Both the position numbers and the translations under genes were made by a program. 64,000 bases of DNA from Streptomyces sp. CMB-StM0423 (GTDB taxonomy: Bacteria > Actinomycetota > Actinomycetes > Streptomycetales > Streptomycetaceae), in assembly GCF_002847285.1 (NCBI RefSeq), contig NZ_CP025407.1:7195001-7259000 (forward strand), given 5' to 3'. The notes under the pieces are model-generated. The model was not told where the DNA came from and made no database searches. It was given only the letters and a program-made list of their open reading frames with translations. Positions 33,809-44,953 of this stretch are shown here, in pieces (the first letter of the stretch is position 1; the number at the start of each line of letters is the position of its first letter).

Positions 33809-35026
33809 TCAGCGGGGCAGCCGCAGCAACTCCACCTCGTCCGCGCCGCCCGGCGGCAGCACCGCCACCGCGTCCGCCGCCGCCGCGCCCCAGAGCAGCC
33901 CGGGGCGGTCGTGGCCGACCGGGACGGCGCGGGTGCCGTCGAGCGTCACCGGGACGAGCCGGGTGTCGCGCGGGTGCGGGGCGGGCGCGCGGGAGCCCGC
34001 GGCGGGGGCCGGGGCGAGCCGGGCGCGCCAGGGCGGCGGGGGAGTGCGGCCCGCCAGCCGCTCCAGGAGCGGTACGAGCAGCGTCAGGCAGGCGGCGAAG
34101 GCGGCGTACGGGTTTCCCGGCAGGCCGACGACCGGCGGCCCGCCGCCGGGCAGCCGGGCCAGCAGTTGCGGATGCCCGGGCCGGCAGGCCACCCCGTCGA
34201 CGAGCAGTTCGGCCCCCAAGTCGGCCAGCGCCGGGCGCAGATGGTCGGCCGGACCGAGGGACGAGGCGCCGCACACCGCGACGGCGTCGGCCCCGGCCGC
34301 CGCCCGGGTCAGCGCGGCGGTCAGCGGCGGGCGGCCGTCCGGCAGGTACGTCACGGGCTGCGGCGCGCCGCCGGCCCAGGCCACGACGCCGGGCAGCAGC
34401 GGTCCCACCGCGTCGCGGACCCGGCCGGCCGGCGGGGTGCCGCGGCGCACCAGCTCGTCGCCCGTGACCAGGAGCGCGACGCGGGGGCGGCGGTGCACGG
34501 CGACCCGGTCGTACCCGAGGCTCGCGGCGAGCCCCAGCGCCGCCGGGGTCAGCACGGCGCCCGGCGGCAGCACCTCGGCGCCGGCCGGGCACTCCTCGCC
34601 GCGCCGCCGCACGTGCCGTCCCGGCGCCACGGCGCCGGCCACCGACGGGCCGGTGCGCAGGGCGTCTTCGTACGGCAGCACCGCCTCGGCGCCCTCCGGC
34701 ACCCGGGCGCCGGTGGCGACCTCCAGCGCCCGCCCGGCCGCGAGCCGCGCCACCGGCGGCTCCTGTCCGGCCAGCACCCGTCCGGAGACGGTCCACGGCC
34801 CGGGCCCGGCCACGGCGTAGCCGTCCATCGCGGCGGTGTCGAACGCCGGCAGCGGCGCGCGGGCCGTCAACGGCTCGGCGAGCGCCCGCCCGTGGGCCCG
34901 GCGCAGCGGGGTGTCGCGGACGGCGAGCGGGCCGGCCGTGGCCAGCGCGGCGGCGCGCGCCTCCGGCCAGCCCGGCGCGGCGGCGGGCGCGGTGCGGGGC
35001 GGGGGAGTGGTTCCGAGCGTCGTCAT
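33809..35026 (-). CDS. moeA: Molybdopterin molybdenumtransferase
   Basis: A 405-residue protein from ATG 35026, with GGGAGG upstream. MoeA signatures: LPAFDTAAMDGYAVAG, the GARVPEGAEAVLPYED region and RVALLVTGDEL. Also present are CGASSLGPADHLRPALADLG and VVGLPGNPYAAFAACLTLLVP. It inserts molybdate into adenylylated molybdopterin. It is divergent from the panE-fdh operon, so a dedicated copy probably supports cofactor loading of the molybdenum formate dehydrogenase. One motif (canonical GGxSxGxxD) reads GASSLGPAD. Confidence 0.92.
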   Translation of the reverse strand: MTTLGTTPPPRTAPAAAPGWPEARAAALATAGPLAVRDTPLRRAHGRALAEPLTARAPLPAFDTAAMDGYAVAGPGPWTVSGRVLAGQEPPVARLAAGRALEVATGARVPEGAEAVLPYEDALRTGPSVAGAVAPGRHVRRRGEECPAGAEVLPPGAVLTPAALGLAASLGYDRVAVHRRPRVALLVTGDELVRRGTPPAGRVRDAVGPLLPGVVAWAGGAPQPVTYLPDGRPPLTAALTRAAAGADAVAVCGASSLGPADHLRPALADLGAELLVDGVACRPGHPQLLARLPGGGPPVVGLPGNPYAAFAACLTLLVPLLERLAGRTPPPPWRARLAPAPAAGSRAPAPHPRDTRLVPVTLDGTRAVPVGHDRPGLLWGAAAADAVAVLPPGGADEVELLRLPR

Positions 35027-35087
35027 CAGCGGCCTCCCGCGGTTGCGGTGCGGCCCAACGGGCCGCCGTAGAAGGGGTGCACGACCC

Positions 35088-35132
35088 TTGACCCCCGTGA
35101 AAGGCATACTGTAGACAATATTCTGTCGACTA
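35088..35132 (+). promoter_or_regulatory. Promoter and operator of the panE-fdh operon
   Basis: TTGACC (35088-35093) and TAGACA (35112-35117), 18 nt apart, form a plausible promoter. The -10 box is buried in TACTGTAGACA, which on the minus strand reads TGTCTACAGTAT, the island motif. A second half-like TGTCGACTA is at 35124-35132. A repressor bound here would block the -10 region. Confidence 0.6.
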
Positions 35133-35176
35133 GGAAAGAGCCCCCGCGATCGCATCGCACGCAAGGGAGCCCGCCA

Positions 35177-36244
35177 GTGAAAGTCGCAGTTGTCGGTGCC
35201 GGCGCGATCGGTGCCTACGTCGGAGCAGCGCTCCACCGCGCCGGAGCCGACGTCCATCTCATCGCCCGCGGACCGCACCTGGCCGCCATGCGCCGCACAG
35301 GCGTCAGCGTGCTCAGCCCGCGCGGCGACTTCACCGCCCGCCCCGAGGCGACGGACGACCCGGCGGCCGTAGGCCCCGTCGACTACGTCTTCCTCGGGCT
35401 GAAGGCGAACTCGTACGCCACCAGCGGCCCGCTCGTCCACCCGCTGCTGCACGACAAGACGGCGGTCATCGCCGCCCAGAACGGCATCCCCTGGTGGTAC
35501 TTCCACGGGCTGCCCGGCCCGTACACCGGACAGCGCATCGAGAGCGTCGACCCCGGCGGCGCGGTCACCCGCACGCTGCCGCCCGAGCGCGCCATCGGCT
35601 GCGTCGTCTACGCCGCCACCGAACTGGCCGCGCCCGGCGTCGTACGCCACCTGGAGGGCACCCGCTTCTCCATCGGCGAACCGGACGGCGCCGTCAGCCC
35701 GCGCTGCCTCGACTTCAGCGCCGCCATGGTGGCCGGCGGGCTCAAGTGCCCGGTCGAGCCCGACTTGCGCAACGACATCTGGATCAAGCTGCTCGGCAAT
35801 ATCTCGTTCAACCCGATCAGCGCGCTCACCCGCGCCACCATGGGCGAGATCGCCGGGCACGACGGCACCCGCGAGCTGGTCACCGCCATGATGCGGGAAA
35901 CCCTGGAGGTCGCCGCCCGGCTCGGCAGCCGGCCCGGGATCTCCATCGAGCGGCGGCTCGACGGCGCCGCGCGCGTCGGCGACCACAAGACCTCCACCCT
36001 CCAGGACCTGGAGCGGGGCAAGCCGCTCGAACTCGACGTGCTGCTCGCCGCCGTGGTCGAGCTGGCCGGCCTGACCGGCGTCCCCGTGCCGACCGTGCGC
36101 GCCATCGCCGCGGTCGCGGGACTGCTCGCCGAGACGACGGCCCGTACCCCCGCCGCGGCAGATCCGAGCAACCCGAGCAGCGCCAGCAACCCCAGCAACC
36201 CCAGCGACCCCAGCAGCCAGGACACCGCCAGGAGCGCCCCATGA
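35177..36244 (+). CDS. PanE-like reductase, possible oxalyl-CoA reductase
   Basis: A 355-residue member of the ketopantoate-reductase family. The N-terminal NADP-binding motif is VAVVGAGAIGAYVGAALHRAG, then VDYVFLGLKANSY. The C-terminal helical domain has the catalytic-Lys region DIWIKLLGNISFNPISALTRATMGE and the motif RLDGAARVGDHKTSTLQDLERG, with KTSMLQD-type family residues. In Methylobacterium extorquens a PanE paralogue (PanE2) reduces oxalyl-CoA to glyoxylate. Its position here, first in the formate dehydrogenase operon of an oxalate island, favours that role over pantothenate synthesis. The last 25 residues are a Ser-Asn-Pro repeat tail. It overlaps the next gene (ATGA). Confidence 0.8.
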   Translation: MKVAVVGAGAIGAYVGAALHRAGADVHLIARGPHLAAMRRTGVSVLSPRGDFTARPEATDDPAAVGPVDYVFLGLKANSYATSGPLVHPLLHDKTAVIAAQNGIPWWYFHGLPGPYTGQRIESVDPGGAVTRTLPPERAIGCVVYAATELAAPGVVRHLEGTRFSIGEPDGAVSPRCLDFSAAMVAGGLKCPVEPDLRNDIWIKLLGNISFNPISALTRATMGEIAGHDGTRELVTAMMRETLEVAARLGSRPGISIERRLDGAARVGDHKTSTLQDLERGKPLELDVLLAAVVELAGLTGVPVPTVRAIAAVAGLLAETTARTPAAADPSNPSSASNPSNPSDPSSQDTARSAP

Positions 36245-38177
36245 AGGACCGCAACAGGACCCCGAAGCAGTACCCGCGGCTCACCCACCCGCTCGTCCGC
36301 GGCGCGGACGGCGAGCTGCACCGGGCGACCTGGGAGGAGGCGCTCGACGCAGCCGCGCGCGGCTTCGCCGCGACCACGGACGCGCACGGCCCCGACGCGT
36401 TCGGCATGTTCTCCTGCGCCCGTTCCACGAACGAGATGAACTACGTCGCGCAGAAGTTCACCCGCGTCGTCATCGGCACCAACAACGTCGACTCCTGCAA
36501 CCGCACCTGCCACGCCCCCAGCGTCGCCGGCCTGTCGGCCGTCTTCGGCTCCGGCGGCGGCACCTCCTCGTACGCAGAGGTCGAGGAGACCGACCTGATC
36601 GTGATGTGGGGCTCCAACGCCCGCTTCGCGCACCCGATCTTCTTCCAGCACGTGCTGAAGGGCATCCGCAACGGCGCCCGGATGTTCGCCGTCGACCCGC
36701 GGCGTACGGGGACCGCCGAGTGGGCCGACCGCTGGCTCGGCCTCGACGTCGGCACCGACATCCCGCTCGCCCACGCCGTCGGCCGCGAGATCATTCACGC
36801 CGGGCTCGCCAACACCGCGTTCATCGAACGCGCCACCAGCGGCTACGAGGAGTACGCCGCCGCCGTCGAGCCCTGGACCCTGCCCGCCGCCGAGCAGGTC
36901 ACCGGCGTCCCCGCCGCGGCGATCCGCGAGCTGGCGCACGCGTACGCCACGGCGGAGCGCGCCCAGATGTGCTGGACCCTCGGCATCACCGAGCACCACA
37001 ACGCCACCGACAACGTCCGCGCCCTGATCAACCTCGCCCTCCTCACCGGCCACGTCGGCCGCCACGGCAGCGGGCTCCAGCCCCTGCGCGGCCAGAACAA
37101 CGTCCAGGGCGGCGGCGACATGGGCGCCATCCCCAACCGGCTGCCCGGCTTCCAGGACATCCTGGAGCCGGCGGTGCGGGAGCGCTTCGAGACCGCCTGG
37201 GACGCCGTCATCCAGCCCCGCTACGGCCTCAACCTCACCGAGATGCTCGACGGCATCGAACGCGGCACGCTGAAGGCCGTCTACTGCATCGGCGAGAACC
37301 CCGCGCAGTCCGAGGCCGACAACGAGCACACCGTGCAGCGGCTGCGCGCCCTCGACCACCTCGTCGTCCAGGACATCTTCCTGACGAAGACCGCGCTGCT
37401 CGCCGACGTCGTGCTGCCCGCCTCCGCCGCCTGGTGCGAGACCGAGGGCACCACGACCAACAGCGAACGGCGCGTCCAGCGCGTCCGCAAGGCAGTCCGC
37501 CCGCCCGGCGAGGCGCGCGACGACATCGACATCCTCTGCGAGCTGGCCCGCCGGCTGGGCCACGACTGGAAGTACGGCGAGGCGCAGGAGGTCTGGGACG
37601 AACTGCGCGCGGTCTCGCCCGACCACCGCGGCATGACGTACGCGCGGCTGGAGGAGCACCAGGGCATCCAGTGGCCCTGCCCCAGCGAGAACCGGCTGGA
37701 GCCGACGTACCTCCACGGCCGCCTCTGGGAGGCCGACCCCGAACGCCGGGGCATGCGCGCGGCCTTCGGCCCGGTCCTGCACTCCCCGCCGGTGGACCTC
37801 CTGGACGACGACTACCCGTTGCGGCTGACCACCGGCCGGCGGCTCGACTCGTACAACACGGGCGTGCAGTCCAGCGGCTTCGCCTCGCCGCTGCGCCGCG
37901 GCGAGAACATCGAACTCTCCCCGGAGGACGCGGCGGCCTACGGCGTCGCCCACGGCGAGGAGGTCCGCATCACCTCGCGGCGCGGCTCGGTGGTCGCCCC
38001 GGTGTGGATCGACGAAGGGCTGCGGCCCGGGCTGGCGTTCATGACCCTGCACTTCCCGGACGAGGTCGACACCAACCAGTTGACGATCGAGGCCACGTGC
38101 CCGATCGCGGGCACGGCGGAGTACAAGGCCGCGGCCGTACGCATCGACAAGCTCGCCGACCGGCAGGCGGTGCCGTC

Positions 38178-38187
<10 letters not shown>
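36241..38187 (+). CDS. Formate dehydrogenase catalytic (molybdopterin) subunit, N-terminally split
   Basis: A 648-residue protein. The catalytic Cys90-His91 lies in SCNRTCHAPSVAGL (Cys form, not selenocysteine). It contains the molybdopterin oxidoreductase domain (LIVMWGSNARFAHP, QPLRGQNNVQGGGDMGAIPN, VLPASAAWCETEGTTTNSERRVQ) and the C-terminal dinucleotide-binding domain (LRLTTGRRLDSYNTG, TLHFPDEVDTNQLT). It starts directly at YPRLTHPLVRGADG, where normal FdhA continues from its Fe4S4 domain. That missing part is found at the end of the 40301-41173 gene. It oxidises formate to CO2, passing electrons to the NuoEF-like subunit. Confidence 0.92.
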
Positions 38188-40300
<2,113 letters not shown>

Positions 40301-40304
<4 letters not shown>

Positions 40305-41173
40305 GCAGCGTCCCGCTCGGCCTGCCGCGCCGCCGCGTCGAGTTCGAACTCGACGGCGAGACCGTCCACGCCCTGGAGGGCGACACGATCCTCGACGCCT
40401 GCACCGCCGCGGGCAAGGACATCCCGACCCTCTGCTACGGCGACACGCTCACGCCCAAGAACGCCTGCCGGGTCTGCGTCGTGGAGGTGGAGGGCGCCCG
40501 TGCGCTCGCGCCCGCGTGCTCCCGCCGCGCGGAGCCGGGCATGAAGGTCCGTACGGGCAGCGAGCGGGCCCGGCTCAGCCGCAGGCTTGTCCTCGAACTC
40601 CTCGCCTCCTCGACCGACTTGTCGACGACACCGCACGTGGCCGGCTGGATCGAGGAGTACGGCGCGGAGCCCGGCCGGTTCGGCCCGGACGCGGCGACGG
40701 TGGGGGACCGCGGCGCGAAGGTCGACAACGACCTCTATGTGCGCGAGTACGGCAAGTGCATCATGTGCTACAAGTGCGTCGACGCCTGCGGCGACCAGTG
40801 GCAGAACACCTTCGCCATCGCGGTCGCCGGCCGGGGTTTCGACACGACGATCGCCGTGGAGCACGACGGGCCGCTGCCCGATTCGGCCTGTGTCTACTGC
40901 GGCAACTGCATCGAGGTCTGTCCCACCGGGGCGCTGAGCTTCAGGACCGAGTACGAGATGCGCGCGGCCGGCACGTGGGACGAGGACGCGCAGACGGAGA
41001 CGACGACGGTGTGCGCGTACTGCGGGGTGGGCTGCAACCTCACGCTGCACGTGCAGGACAACCGGATCGTCAAGGTCGGCTCGCCGCACGACAACCCCAT
41101 CACGCGGGGCAACCTGTGCATCAAGGGCCGGTTCGGCTACCAGCACGTCCAGAACGTCCAGGGTACGGAGTGA
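40301..41173 (+). CDS. Formate dehydrogenase Fe-S subunit (detached N-terminal half of FdhA)
   Basis: A 290-residue protein starting at an ATG overlapping the NuoEF stop. [2Fe-2S] domain: Cys45, 56, 59, 73. Two [4Fe-4S] ferredoxin sites: C153-x2-C156-x2-C159-x3-C163 and C197-x2-C200-x2-C203-x3-C207. Then a molybdopterin-oxidoreductase Fe4S4 domain: C238-x2-C241-x3-C245 and C273 (NLCIKGRFGYQHVQN). The His-Cys cluster domain of NuoG is absent. The chain stops exactly where the catalytic subunit sequence resumes. It wires electrons between molybdenum site and diaphorase. Confidence 0.9.
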
Positions 41174-41179
41174 TCGGCG

Positions 41180-42031
41180 ATGGGTCGGGTGACGGTGCGG
41201 CGTCCGGTGGTGCGGGTGCGTGGGGGGCGGGTGGACCGGCGGGTGGACACGCTGGTGGCGGAGGAGCCGCTGGAGATCCGGCTGGGGGGCCGGGCGCTGG
41301 CGATCACGATGCGGACGCCGGGTGACGACTTCGCGCTGGCGGCGGGGTTCCTCGTGAGCGAGGGGGTGGTGGCCGGGGGCGGGGAACTGGCCGGGATCAC
41401 GTACTGCGCGGGGGCGGTGGACGGTGCGGAGGGCGGGAACACGTACAACATCGTGGATGTGCGGCTGGCCGCGGGAGTGGCGGTGCCGGACGTCTCGCTG
41501 GAGCGGAACGTCTATACGACGTCGTCGTGCGGGCTGTGCGGGAAGGCGAGCCTGGACGCGGTCCGTACGACGGCACGCTGGCCCCTCGCCGACGGCGGTA
41601 TGCGACTCACGCCGGAGACCCTGGCCGCGCTGCCCGATCGACTGCGGGCGGGGCAGCGGGTCTTCGACCGCACCGGAGGGCTGCACGCCGCCGCGCTGTT
41701 CACCTCTGACGGTGACCTGATCGACCTGCGCGAGGACGTGGGCCGCCACAACGCCGTCGACAAGCTGGTCGGCCGCGCCCTGCAACAGGACCGCCTCCCG
41801 CTCTCCGGCACCGTGCTGATGGTCTCGGGCAGGGCCTCCTTCGAGCTGGCACAGAAAGCCGCGATGGCCGGCATCCCCGTCCTGGCCGCCGTTTCCGCAC
41901 CCTCCTCCCTCGCCGTCGACCTCGCCGCCGAAACCGGCATGACCCTGGTCGGCTTCCTGCGCGGGGACACCATGAACGTGTACGCAGGCGAACACCGCAT
42001 CGCCCCGCACCGTACGGTCGCGGGCGTCTGA
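41180..42031 (+). CDS. fdhD: Formate dehydrogenase accessory sulfurtransferase FdhD
   Basis: A 283-residue protein. FdhD signatures: EEPLEIRLGGRALAITMRTP, the sulfur-carrying cysteines in TTSSCGLCGKASLD (C-x2-C), FDRTGGLHAAALF, REDVGRHNAVDKLVG and SGRASFELAQKAA. It passes sulfur to the molybdenum cofactor, needed for active formate dehydrogenase. It lies 6 bp after the Fe-S subunit gene and closes the operon. Confidence 0.95.
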   Translation: MGRVTVRRPVVRVRGGRVDRRVDTLVAEEPLEIRLGGRALAITMRTPGDDFALAAGFLVSEGVVAGGGELAGITYCAGAVDGAEGGNTYNIVDVRLAAGVAVPDVSLERNVYTTSSCGLCGKASLDAVRTTARWPLADGGMRLTPETLAALPDRLRAGQRVFDRTGGLHAAALFTSDGDLIDLREDVGRHNAVDKLVGRALQQDRLPLSGTVLMVSGRASFELAQKAAMAGIPVLAAVSAPSSLAVDLAAETGMTLVGFLRGDTMNVYAGEHRIAPHRTVAGV

Positions 42032-42046
42032 TCGGCCCCGTCGCGT

Positions 42047-42110
42047 GCGCGGGCGCGGGGCCGGCCGGCGGGGTGCGCCCCCTGCGCCGGCCGGCCCCCG
42101 ACGCCCGCGC
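42047..42110 (+). terminator. Terminator of the fdh operon
   Basis: Nested hairpin: 14-bp GGGGCCGGCCGGCG / CGCCGGCCGGCCCC (42057-42070, 42085-42098) within outer arms GCGCGGGCG / CGCCCGCGC (42047-42055, 42102-42110), 16 nt past the fdhD stop. Confidence 0.8.
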
Positions 42111-42249
42111 GGCCCTCCCGCGGGCCGCCTCGCCGACGTGCCGCTTTGACCGGAGCTTTGGCCCGCCCCTCTTGTCCCGGCCGGGCGTTCACCGAAGACT
42201 TGACGCAATGAGCAAAATGCACACCTGCGTTGGAGCGTGAGCGACCACC

Positions 42250-42876
42250 GTGACCGGGAAGAGAACGCTGGGCCCTCGGGTGCGGCCGCTCGGGCCCCGC
42301 CCCGGCCGTCCCGACACCAGGGCGGACATCATCCGGGCCGCCAAGCGCATGTTCGCCCGCGGCTACGGCGCCTGCAGCCTGCGCGCGGTCGCGCGCGAGG
42401 CGGGCGTCGACCCGTCCCTCCTCGTCCAGTTCTTCGGCAGCAAGGAAGGGCTGTACCTGGCCGCCATCGCCGACGTGATGCGCCCCGACGACGTGCTCGG
42501 GCGGATCATCGGCGACGCCTCCGACGGGCTGGGCGGGCGGCTCGCCGCCTATTACTTCGATCTGTGGGACGATGCCGAGACCAGGTGGCCCTTTCAGGCG
42601 ATCCTGCTCTCCGCCGCCTCGTACCAGCCGGCCGCCGCCATCCTGCGCGACTTCATCACCCGCGAACTGGTCGCCCGCATCGCCTCCCGCGCCGTCAAGG
42701 ACCGCGCCGAGTTGCGCGCCGGCCTCGCCGGCTCCCACCTCGTGGGCACCGCCCTGGTGCGCTACGTGGTGCGCTTCGGCCCGCTCGCCGAGTTGCCTCG
42801 GCCGGAGTTGGCCGAGATCGTTGGCCGTACCATCGACGGCTATCTCTTCGGCCCGCTTCCCGCCGCGCAGAGTTAG
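42250..42876 (+). CDS. TetR-family regulator, likely controlling the lar-lipid operon
   Basis: A 208-residue protein from GTG 42250 (VTGKRTLGPRVRPLGP). The helix-turn-helix is ARGYGACSLRAVAREAGVDPSLLVQFFGSKEGLY (about 36-69). The C-terminal part resembles TetR_C_33/actinobacterial TetR proteins. The ribosome site (GGAG) is 14 nt away, so initiation may be weak. The gene ends 74 bp before the -10 box of the operon that starts at 43041, with a perfect TCAACA/TGTTGA palindrome there as probable operator. The ligand is plausibly a lipid or acyl-CoA (inference). Confidence 0.88.
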   Translation: MTGKRTLGPRVRPLGPRPGRPDTRADIIRAAKRMFARGYGACSLRAVAREAGVDPSLLVQFFGSKEGLYLAAIADVMRPDDVLGRIIGDASDGLGGRLAAYYFDLWDDAETRWPFQAILLSAASYQPAAAILRDFITRELVARIASRAVKDRAELRAGLAGSHLVGTALVRYVVRFGPLAELPRPELAEIVGRTIDGYLFGPLPAAQS

Positions 42877-42942
42877 GGCGCCGAGTCAACCTCAGGAGTG
42901 TCTGCTGCGTCACGGGTGGGGGCAGTGGCGTGCGGGTCCGGC

Positions 42943-42980
42943 CGCGATCTAGAATCGCGAGCTAACTCAACAGATGTTGA
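42943..42980 (+). promoter_or_regulatory. -10 box and palindromic TetR operator of the lar-lipid operon
   Basis: TAGAAT (42950-42955) is a near-perfect -10 box, flanked by CGCGAT/ATCGCG arms (42943-42948, 42954-42959). The -35 box is weak. TCAACA-GA-TGTTGA, a perfect 14-bp palindrome (42967-42980), begins 11 nt downstream of the -10 box, covering the early transcribed region. The start codon is at 43041 with GGAGGGAG before it. Confidence 0.65.
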
Positions 42981-43040
42981 TAAAGGGCTTCGTGCCGTGA
43001 TGGACTCGGCGCAATCGGCGCATCTGCCGGAGGGAGAGCA

Positions 43041-43958
43041 ATGGCCTTCGACATACCGGGCTACATCAACACGGCCGGACGCGTTCAGGTCGACGATCTG
43101 GATCTCGACGCGTTCGCCGAGCGCCCGCTGTCCGCGGAGGCACTGCGCTGTCTGCGGTACATGTCGGACGTGGAGAGCCACACGGTCTGCTACCTGCGGG
43201 ACGTGCTGGTCACCCCCTCGCACCGGGACCCGGACGTCACGGCGTTCATGTCGATGTGGGCCTTCGAGGAGTTCTGGCACGGCGAGGCGATCGACTCGGT
43301 GCTGCGCGCCCACGGGCAGAAGGCCGACTACGACCACATCCGCGAGGTGCGCGAGGCGCAGGGGCTCAAGGACCGGCTGGCGCCGATCTACCAGTCCATC
43401 GCGGCCAACGCCATCGGCGACGACTTCGTGGCCGTGCACATGACGTGGGGCGCCATAAACGAGTGGTCCGCGCACGCCGCGTACGGCAGCCTCATCGAGA
43501 AGGAGCAGCACCCCGAGCTGACCAAGCTGCTCGGCCGCATACAGCGTCAGGAGTCCCGTCATCTCGCGTTCTACGCCAGCCAGGCCAAGGAGCGCCTGGA
43601 GCGCTCCCAGCGCGCCCGTTCCGTGGCCCGCTGGGTGACCGAGCGCTTCTGGCAGCCCGTCGGCTCCACCATCCAGCCCGTGGAGGAGACCCAGTTCGTG
43701 CTGCGGCACCTGCTGGGTGACGACGCGGGCGCCGCCGCCGTGCGCAAGATCGACGAGAAGGTGCACAAGCTTCCCGGCATGGCCGGGCTCAACCTGGTCC
43801 AGCGCGGCGTCGCGGGCTTCGGCGCCGGCGTGCCGGTCGGCGACCTGGGCGCCGCCAAGCGCAGCTCCCGCAAGCGGCTGGTCGCCGGCGCCGCGGTGGT
43901 CGCGGGCGCGGCCGGGATCGCCGCCGTACGACGTCGATCGGCGGGCTCGCACGCATGA
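43041..43958 (+). CDS. Ferritin-like diiron protein (acyl-ACP desaturase/oxygenase-like)
   Basis: A 305-residue protein. Four helix-bundle diiron ligands are visible: Glu in SDVESHTV, ExxH in FEEFWHGEAI, Glu in AINEWSAHAAY, and ExxH in RQESRHLAFYA. The layout and length match soluble desaturase-like or oxygenase ferritin-like proteins of actinobacteria. The C-terminal 30 residues form a hydrophobic Ala/Val/Gly helix flanked by basic residues, suggesting membrane attachment. It is the first gene of a coupled operon (ATGA overlap with larE). Desaturation or hydroxylation of an acyl chain is the best guess. Confidence 0.8.
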   Translation: MAFDIPGYINTAGRVQVDDLDLDAFAERPLSAEALRCLRYMSDVESHTVCYLRDVLVTPSHRDPDVTAFMSMWAFEEFWHGEAIDSVLRAHGQKADYDHIREVREAQGLKDRLAPIYQSIAANAIGDDFVAVHMTWGAINEWSAHAAYGSLIEKEQHPELTKLLGRIQRQESRHLAFYASQAKERLERSQRARSVARWVTERFWQPVGSTIQPVEETQFVLRHLLGDDAGAAAVRKIDEKVHKLPGMAGLNLVQRGVAGFGAGVPVGDLGAAKRSSRKRLVAGAAVVAGAAGIAAVRRRSAGSHA

Positions 43959-44953
43959 CGGACGCCGGCCCCGCCGCGCACCACGGCCCCGCCGCCGACC
44001 GGCGCGGGCCCACCGCAACCGCCGCCGGTGACCCCGCGGCCGCCCCCGCCGCGGGGCCGGCCGCCGCGGACTCCGGCGATCCGGACGCGGGCGCGGCCGC
44101 CGCCGCGCTGCTGGCGGAAGTCGGACGACTCGGCAGCGTCGCGGTGGCATACTCCGGTGGCGTGGATTCCACGGTCGTCCTCGCCGCGGCCGTACGCGCC
44201 CTCGGCCCCGGCCGGGCCGTCGCCGTCATCGCCGACTCGCCCGCCCTGGCCCGCGGCGAGCTGGCCCTCGCCCGCGACACGGCGACGGACCTCGGCGCCG
44301 AACTCGTCGTGCTGGACACCGACGAGCTGTCCGTCGCGGGCTATCGCGCCAACGCCGGCGACCGCTGCTACTTCTGCAAGCAGACCGTCCTCGGCCGGGT
44401 TTCCGGCTACGCCGCGGAGCACGGCTTCGCGCACGTCGCCACCGGCACCCACCTCGACGACCGCCGCGCCGCCCACCGCCCCGGGCTGCGCGCCGCCAAG
44501 GAACTCGCCGCCGCCGAGCCGCTGGCCGCCGCCGGGCTCGGCAAGGCCGCGGTGCGCGCGCTCGCGCGGGCGTGGGGGCTGCCGGTCGCGGAGAAGCCGG
44601 GCATGCCGTGCCTGGCGTCCCGGATCGCCGTGGGCGTCACGGTCTCCAAGGACCGGCTGCACCTGGTCGAACGGGCCGAGGAGCGGGTCCGCGAGACGCT
44701 GGACGAGCACCGGGTGGGCGCCCGCGACGTCCGTGTACGGCTGCTGAAGCGAGGATTCCGGATCGAGCTGGACGCGCCCGCGCACCGCGAGGTCGCCGCC
44801 GCCCACGGCCTCGGCGACACGCTGCTGCGCGAGGTCGCCGCCGTCGGCCCGCTCGGCGAGGGCAGCCTCGCCCCGTACCGTACGGGCGCGGTGAGCACCG
44901 CCGCCCGCGCCGCCTCCCGCACCGCCTCTTCCGATGGAGCGCCGACGCGATGA
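43955..44953 (+). CDS. larE: Nickel-pincer cofactor sulfur transferase LarE
   Basis: A 332-residue protein with an Ala/Pro-rich N-terminal extension of about 50 residues. The PP-loop is AYSGGVDSTVV (67-72). Other LarE residues: GDRCYFCKQTVLG (Cys138, Cys141), GTHLDDRRAHRPG-type block, EKPGMPCLASRIA (Cys219, equivalent to the sulfur-donating Cys of Lactobacillus LarE). Three cysteines suggest the Fe-S-assisted class rather than purely sacrificial chemistry (inference from memory of that class). It adds sulfur to the pyridinium dicarboxylate to make the pincer. It overlaps both neighbours by 4 bp. Confidence 0.93.
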   Translation: MTDAGPAAHHGPAADRRGPTATAAGDPAAAPAAGPAAADSGDPDAGAAAAALLAEVGRLGSVAVAYSGGVDSTVVLAAAVRALGPGRAVAVIADSPALARGELALARDTATDLGAELVVLDTDELSVAGYRANAGDRCYFCKQTVLGRVSGYAAEHGFAHVATGTHLDDRRAAHRPGLRAAKELAAAEPLAAAGLGKAAVRALARAWGLPVAEKPGMPCLASRIAVGVTVSKDRLHLVERAEERVRETLDEHRVGARDVRVRLLKRGFRIELDAPAHREVAAAHGLGDTLLREVAAVGPLGEGSLAPYRTGAVSTAARAASRTASSDGAPTR

